Positions 56,908 to 64,000 of a DNA stretch of 64,000 nt are shown piece after piece (position 1 is the stretch's first letter; each line of letters opens with the position of its first letter). A model generated the notes under the pieces. It was not told the DNA's origin. It saw nothing but the letters and a program-made list of their open reading frames with translations, and searched no databases. Origin of the DNA: Anniella stebbinsi (lineage: Eukaryota; Chordata; Lepidosauria; Squamata; Anniellidae). The stretch is from the NCBI GenBank assembly GCA_029215795.1, contig JARDYH010000001.1, forward strand, positions 190,657,654-190,721,653, in the 5' to 3' direction. Made by a program: the position numbers and the translations under genes.

Positions 56908-57534
56908 TTGTATAAGTTAGGTGAATAAGCACCTGTTCCTTAACGTATCAAAAGCCCTCCACCAAGGACCCGCTTTGAGCTCCAACTCTTAAGTCATATA
57001 GATTTCAGTTCCCGGACCTTGCCCAGATCTCAGAATGTTTTATTTTAAGAGCTGCCAAATCTAGCCTGTGATAGCAGATAGCAACGTCATGACTCCAGCA
57101 GGGCTACTAATATTTCACAGTGTGTTCCTCACCCCAAACAATGACAAAGACCAACACACATCCCTTCCTGCTCCCTTGCCTCTGTTAAACTGCAGCCTTG
57201 CAAGTGGGAACCGTCAATTAGGAAATAGGGGTCATAGATTTATAGCAAGATGCATTATTCCCTGTTCTCAGTTGCAAATCTATCTGTTATACTTGGATAA
57301 CAGCAAACAAACAAACAAATGTATGGACATTGTTCTTCTCCAAATAATAGTACTGATTAGAAAGAAAAGGGGCCAGGGCATTTGGAGAAAAACATAATCG
57401 AATAGGTAGGAGGAATATACCCCAAATATTTAGAAAAGATTGCTATAGGTACGCACTATGGCAGCAGGCAAAGCATCTAGGCATAGCATCACCCGTTGTG
57501 ATATCCAAGGGCGGTAGCCTGATTTCCTGTTTCG

Positions 57535-57900
57535 TTATTAAGTTATTATATTTGTAACCTGCCAATAATCAATATTCTCCAGGCAGATTACAAAGAGCTA
57601 AAAAAAAAAAAACGCTGTACAAACAGTTGAAAATATATATAATGCAATATAAAACAATACAGGAATAGATAAAACAGCCATCAAAATAGGTGCTTGGGGG
57701 AAAAGAAAGGTCAATTTCTGGCACTGAAAATATAACCAAGTAGGCTCCAAGCGAAACACTTTGGGGAGGGCATTCCATAAGTGGGTGCCACAACTGAGAA
57801 GGCCCTCTCTCTTGTAGCCACCTGCCTAGCTTACTTCAGCGGGGGCATCCAGAGGAGGGCCGTCAAAGATAACCTAAGGGTCTGAGCAGCTACATACGGG
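57535..57900 (-). mobile_element. LINE 3' non-coding segment
   Basis: Antisense tail (AGATTACAAAGAGCTAAAAA) followed by GGGAGGGCATTCCATAAGTG and AACTGAGAAGGCCCTCTCTC, the phrases also seen near 12280-12330. Confidence 0.6.
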
Positions 57901-59330
57901 ATGAGATGCTTCGTTAGATACTCCTTTTTTCCCTTTGTTTTGCTTCCATTGCTCTGAATGGATTAATGTTTGCCTAGTAGTTCAAGGCCTTGGGAAAGAC
58001 CAAAGTTTGGAGGTAGAACACGGGGAGCCCAGCCTAGCTCATAATCATTGACACTAATATTAGGCAATAGCCTTACTAGATATAGAAGGCATTGGACATT
58101 TTGCACTCCTCCCTTAGCATGTTGCTCAGTGGTGCCCAATGACTGACCACCCACCACCTGAAACAACAGGTTTCTATGGCAATTTTCATATTAAAATTGG
58201 TGGCAGCTTACGGATTTAACACTCATGCTACACCAAGTTGATGTCATTTGATGTTATAAAAACAACTGCTTTAAAGAGATCAAGTCTGGCATAAGCTGTA
58301 AAAATATATAACAACAACAATGCTACAAATATTCCAGCCAGCTTAGATTAATATGAAATGCTTTTCATGTTTTTTTCTTCCTTTCAGCCTGTCAGAATAA
58401 ATTGCAGTGTACTATCCTGAATTTTTTAAAAAAAAAACCTGAAATTTTCTTTTTCTTTAAATGGTAGGTGAACATGTAATTGACATATAAAGGTCAGAGC
58501 TGATGTAGGCAAATGGTTAAGGGGACATGATTAATGCAAATTTAGGTATTTGCTTTTTCTTTTAGGCACTATACTAGAGTGACAATATACAAAAAAAGAA
58601 TTTGTTCTTTTTGAAGATACGTCACAAAACCTCTGTTTGTTCAAGCCTTGTTTGATGGGGTGGATCAAGTGATGTTGACTTTGTTCTCTGGTTAATCTAG
58701 CTTAGAAATTATTTGAAATTTTCTGGTAGAAATTATCGGTTTGCTGGCTCCAAAATGGTTCCTGTTTCTTTAAGTGACATGTGACATGTTCATAGACATT
58801 CATGGACTGATGGACCCCTTGCATTGTGTGATGGGGGTGGGAGTGCTTCTGTAGGAAACCCTCCTGTCCCAAAGATCTTCAAGTAAATGGTGTTAAAGAA
58901 AACACAGCTAAGCTTCTGGGGAAAAACATGGTAAAGGTGCCATTTCCAGAACAGGAGGGGGAATTTGCACAAGAGAATTCCCATCCCTTCAGTTGTAACT
59001 TCTTCAGATAGCATAAGAAAAAAATATATGAGCTTATGGAAACTGACATGGACAAAGCAATCAGATATTCACATTATGCCAGGAGTGGAGACATAGTGAA
59101 TTGGAGACATAGTGCTTTCTAATTTGCCATTATGCTATATCAGTTCTCATCTGAGGTAATTGTGAATGCATCCTTCCCCCCTACTTTATGTGGCTGTTCC
59201 AGTAAACATTTGATAGCATTTCTAGCTAGTTTTTATCATTAAGTCCCCATGAGCTTACTCCCAAGTAAATGGGTAGAGGATTCTGGCCTTATATGGCTTG
59301 TTTTCTTTCCTGTTCCTTTCTTCCTTCAAG

Positions 59331-59650
59331 TAGGCTGACCATATGAAAAGGAGGACAGGGCTCCTGTAACTTTAACAATTGTAGAGAAAAGGGAATTTCA
59401 GCCGGTGTCATTTGTATGCAATTAGTACCTAGTGAAATCCCCTCTTCATCACAACAATTAAAGTTGCAGGGGCCCTGCCTTCTTTTGTATATGGACACTC
59501 TAGTATAGTGCCTGCAACTTTAACTGTTGTGATGAAGAGGGAATTTCACCAGGAACTAATTGCATACAAATGACACTGGCTGAAATTCCCTTTTCTCTAC
59601 AACTGTTAAAGTTACAGGAGCCCTGTCCTCCTTTTCATATGGTCAGCCTA
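59331..59650. mobile_element. TAGGCTGACC fold-back MITE, copy E (full, with TSD)
   Basis: 320 bp between perfect 8-bp duplications CCTTCAAG (59323-59330 and 59651-59658). Arms are near-perfect inverted copies. The left 190 bp is itself a palindrome ending in GGTCACTCTA-like sequence (here GGACACTCTA), so the element is one full unit plus half a unit. Confidence 0.92.
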
Positions 59651-59669
59651 CCTTCAAGGTAGTGGATAT

Positions 59670-59989
59670 TAGGCTGACCATATGAAAAGGAAGACAGGGC
59701 TCCTGTAACTTTAACAGTTGTAGAGAAAAGGGAATTTCAGCCAGTGTCATTTGTATGCAATTAGTTCCTGGTGAAATTCCCTCTTCATCACAACAGTTAA
59801 AGTTGCAGGGACCCTGCCTTCTTTTGTATATGGTCACTCTAGTATAGTGTCTGCAACTTTAACTGTTGTGATGAAGAGGGAATTTCACCAGGAACTAATT
59901 GCATGCAAATGACACTGGCTGAAATTCCCTTTTCTCTACAACTGTTAAAGTTACATGAGCCCTGTCCTCCTTTTCATATGGTCAGCCAA
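59670..59989. mobile_element. TAGGCTGACC fold-back MITE, copy F
   Basis: Same structure as copy E and only 19 bp away. The flanking octamers (GTGGATAT and GCAAGCTG) do not match, so there is no clear own duplication. Confidence 0.9.
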
Positions 59990-61565
59990 GCAAGCTGAAA
60001 TATGTGTGTCCAAGGAAATCAAACTTCACCCTCCACTCTAGAACTGAAACTATTTCTCCAAGCTCATATTTTTAAAAGATCTAGAAAATTGGTAGTTAAT
60101 GATGATTACTTAGAGGGACATTTTACAGAAATCAATGGGATGTGCTTCCAGACTTTTTATCATCTTTTAATACTTGTATTGTGATTAGTCAAAAGTTTGT
60201 AGCAATAGTTTATTCTTGTCATAGAGAAGTTTTCACTCCACAAAATTTCATAAAACCAAAATCTTCCTTAATGGATGTTTTGTTATGAGAAAAAAAGATG
60301 GAAGGAAGGTTGGGAAACCATGGGTGGGCTACAAATTGAAGATATCATCGTGAAACAGCCCCCCCCCCCATAAAAGTTAATGTCTGAGGCAGAGCAATTG
60401 GCACAATAAAAGACCCACCTGGAAGCACCCCAAGTGATATGTTTAGGATTGGATTGGTTGTCACATGCATTTTCTTAAAGAAAGCAGATTTTTTTTCAAG
60501 GCTATGCAGTAATAGGGACTTGCCACAAGAGCGTGCTAGCATGTTTGAAAAACAGACTGATTCATTTCTGGCCCTCGGACTTTATCCGGAAATCCAGGCG
60601 ACATTAAATCACCAGAGCCCTACAACATTTCATAAATAAAAATAGGGAGATGCTTGTAATGCCCTTGTTTTCATGACTAGGATTGGTATCACTGCACCCT
60701 CCAGAAAGCTCTTCTGAAAGCTCTATTCTGTTGTATATATTACTCTGATGCAATAGCCTGCCCTTTAGAGATTTAAAAGCCAAGAGGATGGTGGTTCTTT
60801 TTCGCTAAAGATATACTAGAAAAAACATATCTGGCTTACAATATGGTATTAAGAATTCAAAATGTATCTGTGTGCTGCCTGGTGCTTTAGTGTTTGTGTG
60901 CATTCATTTATATGCATGTTCAATAGACACGATGCAGCTACATGGCACACGCACAGACTGAGACATGTAATGTCTAGACACTCTGGGGAGAAAGATGAAC
61001 CTTGAATATCACCAACTTGATCATCTCACACTAACAAAATGTCTAAAAGGCATTCCCAAAGGCAAAAATAGTAACAGAACAGCATTTTACCAGGGACAAG
61101 TTCCAGAAAATAGCAACTGTCATTGATGAATATGGACAGTTGGAGCACATGGAGATGCCCATAAAAGAAAGTTGGTGTATCGACAATTATTTCTCTTCTG
61201 CCAGTACTTTTTGCACCTAACCATGTGACCATTACTCTTTGCAATCGTTTCAAGCAAGCTGTGATGAAATAGGGTAATAAAAGTTTAGAATCTGGAATTA
61301 GTTTGTATAATTGTTTACATGCTCCTATAATTTGCTCTATGTAGGAAAGAACTATGGCTCTTCACTATATAATATCTGTATAACTGTTACAGTTATTATT
61401 GCAAGAAGAATGATGTTTTCCCCTATTATACAAAGTGCTGGTTTTGAATGATGCTACTGTTTCCACTTGCAGGAATTTGTGGGGGTGTGGAATAACCCAC
61501 TTGATTACAAGGGAGGGAATCAAAACCTATCTTACCTATAAGTTAGGCATAGTTCCACCAATGCC

Positions 61566-61690
61566 AGATCTACACCAAGCAGGATATGACACTTTGAAAA
61601 CAGTTTGAAAACTGTATATGCAGTGTGTCCGGGGCCCCAACAGTTGTCACTACTGCTATAAACTATTTTAAAGCAGTAGTGGAGATCCTG
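61566..61690. repeat. GATCTACACC element, copy 2
   Basis: AGATCTACACCAAGCAGGAT to GCAGTAGTGGAGATCCTG, with GGGGCCCCAACAGTTGTCAC in the middle. Confidence 0.8.
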
Positions 61691-61904
61691 CCCAAGAAGG
61701 CTAACTTGTGTCTAACACACATGGAGGTAAATCCTTCCCATGTTTTAACTGGTTTCCTCAGAAGCAGGTCCATTCTATAAGCAAAATTACATGGAGCACT
61801 TCCATCAAACTAGATTGTCTATCTGCCTTCACCCTGAATCCCAGATTGCTTATGGGGTGCCTCTACAAGAGGCATTTAAAGCTCTTTCAAGGTGCATTAA
61901 ATTT

Positions 61905-62200
61905 TTTACCTCTACAAGAGCGGAGCGCAAATCGGGGGTTGAGGTGCATTTTCTCTCCAATTATGCGCATTATCGAATGCACGTTAAATAGCGAGTTTTA
62001 ATTTACCGCGGCGTTTAAAGTGCATTATGCCCATGTAAACAAGCGATTCTCCGCATTTCAACCACTTTAAAGCACGTTTCATACTGCTGGTTATGCGCTT
62101 CACCGCATGTCGTTTATAGGAATTAGGCGTAAAAGCGATGGTGAGAAGATGCGCATAATCGGACAACCAGGCGCCAAACCAAATTCTTCTAGAGGGGACC
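61905..62200. mobile_element. Relative of the CpG-rich element at 47.5 kb
   Basis: Shares AATTATGCGCATTATCG, TTTACCGCGGCG, TTAGGCGTAAAAGCGATGG and GATGCGCATAATCGG with the 47508 copy, partly in the opposite orientation. Ends near CTCTACAAGAGCGGAG and TTCTTCTAGAGGGGACC. Confidence 0.65.
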
Positions 62201-62848
62201 ATGGTTCCCAGTTTTGTTTCTGTTTTACAAATGCCTCCCACATATCCAGTTGGGACAGCAGCCCACAACTAGGAGAGCTAGCCCTGCCTGAAGATCTACT
62301 GCAAATCACCAGATGTACCAGTAGATCCAGATTCACCTTCTGCCCATCCCTGCTGTAACATTTTTCCCTAATCAGGGTTAATTAAAACACTGCCAACCCA
62401 GTATACATAATTTTAAAAAATGCCAATACTGCTGAGTAAAGAGAAAGTTGAGGAAAACTGGAGAAACTTTTAGGAGGATTTTAATAAGAGTCTGGGATGG
62501 CAGTCCTAAAGATTGCTACCTATAGACTGCTATAAATTCCTATAGAACCTGTGAGTAAGTTCCATTGAACTCAATGGGGCTTGCTTCTGAGCAGGCATAT
62601 GTAAGTTGGCCCTGTGAATGGATATTTACGGTGGATGATTTTAAAAAAAAAAAACATGGAAAACTGCTGTTGTGGAAAGCTGGACTGTGTTGAAAACCTG
62701 AGCTATACAATCACACACTTCCAAATCTCGCTACTAATAATGTTCATGAAATTTTGCAGACAATGAAGAACCCACTGCAAGACCCAAAATGTCAATCCTG
62801 CTATTTTACAGCAAATACCTTTGCGCTAAAAATATCCCATTGGAGCTG

Positions 62849-62850
<2 letters not shown>

Positions 62851-62893
<43 letters not shown>
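62851..62893 (+). repeat. (GA)n microsatellite
   Basis: Pure AG run. Confidence 0.95.
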
Positions 62894-62897
<4 letters not shown>

Positions 62898-64000
62898 TGG
62901 AAGCAGGTGTTTAAGAATGAAAATTAGATGTAACAACTATTGATTATACAAGGCTTTCCAGCACCTCTTCGTTGCTTTGACAGTGAAGATTGCATTTCAT
63001 CGCTCCTGTTACTCAACAGTCACTTTTATTTTGCAACAAACAAAACTGGCACGGAAACAGAAATGCCAACTCTTCCAATCAGAAATATTACACAAGAACC
63101 CTCAGCTTAGGATGAGTAATAGGCCAATTTGGGAAATCTACTGTGATGCCATTGATGACACACTCTGTTCCCTGTTTGTGTCAATTTCCACATAAACATA
63201 GATTAAACAATAAGTTGTTCTGTTATATGGAAATGTCCAATTGGACATTTGCCCAGGGATTGGAAACATTCAGTTAGAAACTCGGCACAACACAACCCAC
63301 AACTATTCACACAGATTGGCATACTGAACTGAGACTTGCCATGCCTTGTGCCAGCAGTGAAGTCTGTTTAGAAGGACAACATAGGTGATGCATGTCCAAA
63401 GCTATTGTCCTCCTGAAGTCCTGCCCATTTTTGTTACCCTTTGAAAGTATGTTGTAAGATTGTCAGGGGAAGAACTAAGGAAGGACCTCTGGGCACTGGC
63501 ACTGGAGAATCTAGAGACTACTAAATGTCTGATGTGCTTGATGTGGTTACCACTGAAAACATCCTGCAGCATTTATTGTAATGTTGGGCTCAGGTGCATG
63601 AATGATGTCTGCAAGCGTTAGCACATCTTCCTGGGGGCTGCTGGTACTTGTACGGAGATTCCATATAAGACGAATGCATATAGGTAGCCATTCATAAACA
63701 TGGTGAGAAAGCAAGGGCACAAGCCTTCATAGACCTGCTTTGTATGTAGGCCTCTGTATGTAGTTTGGTTCTTGGAAGTGAACTGCATGATGGGATTGGA
63801 ATGATGTATGTTCCTGAATGTGAGGTAATGCTGAAACTGCTTAATTGGAAGGAAATGCTTAATTGGAATTTCTAACTGTTAAGACCTTTTGATATAAGAT
63901 GAGACAAACAAGCAGCTTGATAAGGAGGACTGACATTGCTAGAAGAGTTATGGGCCACCTGTTGATAAGGTATAATGAAGTTTTCTTTGATCTGCCTTTG

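Larger units (their letters stand above)
54006..64000. other. Region upstream of ATIC
   Basis: I see no exon of another gene. Contents: MITE copy D, a fold-back repeat (54410), Tc1 (54575), LINE tail (57535), MITE copies E and F (59331-59989), GATCTACACC copy 2 (61566), the CpG-rich element's relative (61905) and a (GA)n run (62851). In 56365-57530, 57900-59320, 59995-61560 and 62900-64000 I see nothing I can name. Confidence 0.75.

Overview
This is vertebrate nuclear DNA, most likely from a squamate reptile (lizard or snake). Two single-copy genes can be read exon by exon. Around them lie CR1/L2-clade LINEs, tRNA-derived SINEs, a Tc1 transposon and many fold-back (MITE-like) DNA elements of the kind that fill squamate genomes. 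The species call is an inference from repeat content; the gene calls rest on exon reading and protein motifs.

Layout. Positions 1-1487 (+ strand) hold the last intron, last coding exon and 3' UTR of fibronectin, FN1. Positions 1488-7305 are intergenic. Positions 7306-53860 (- strand) hold a complete ATIC gene. ATIC is the bifunctional enzyme that catalyses the last two steps of de novo purine synthesis. Sixteen coding exons joined at GT-AG introns give 1782 coding nt, 593 residues plus a stop. All catalytic residues I know for this family are present. FN1 and ATIC converge tail to tail about 5.8 kb apart, the same neighbourhood as in human. Positions 53861-54005 are the ATIC promoter region, with a CpG-rich start and a ZNF143/Staf-like motif. 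Positions 54006-64000 are upstream intergenic DNA.

Mobile DNA. The introns and flanks hold: nested LINEs (17.1-18.6 kb); a longer LINE with a decayed reverse transcriptase (27.9-29.9 kb); several CR1 3' ends; at least two SINE families; a Tc1/mariner transposon with near-identical ~180-bp inverted repeats and a broken DD34E transposase (54.6-56.2 kb); and several palindromic non-autonomous families. Three palindromic copies still show perfect 8-bp target-site duplications (13.55, 25.44 and 59.33 kb). Elements nest inside one another at 17.7, 49.1 and 52.7-53.3 kb.

I see no new gene system. The points most worth a second look are: an RGD tripeptide at the very end of this FN1; an 11-A homopolymer inside ATIC exon 11; a 1.5-unit fold-back hAT-like family with at least six copies; an 825-bp GATC-rich hAT-like element; a fold-back element carrying splice-donor-like motifs in both arms; a candidate solo LTR; and a hairpin resembling a hammerhead ribozyme core.
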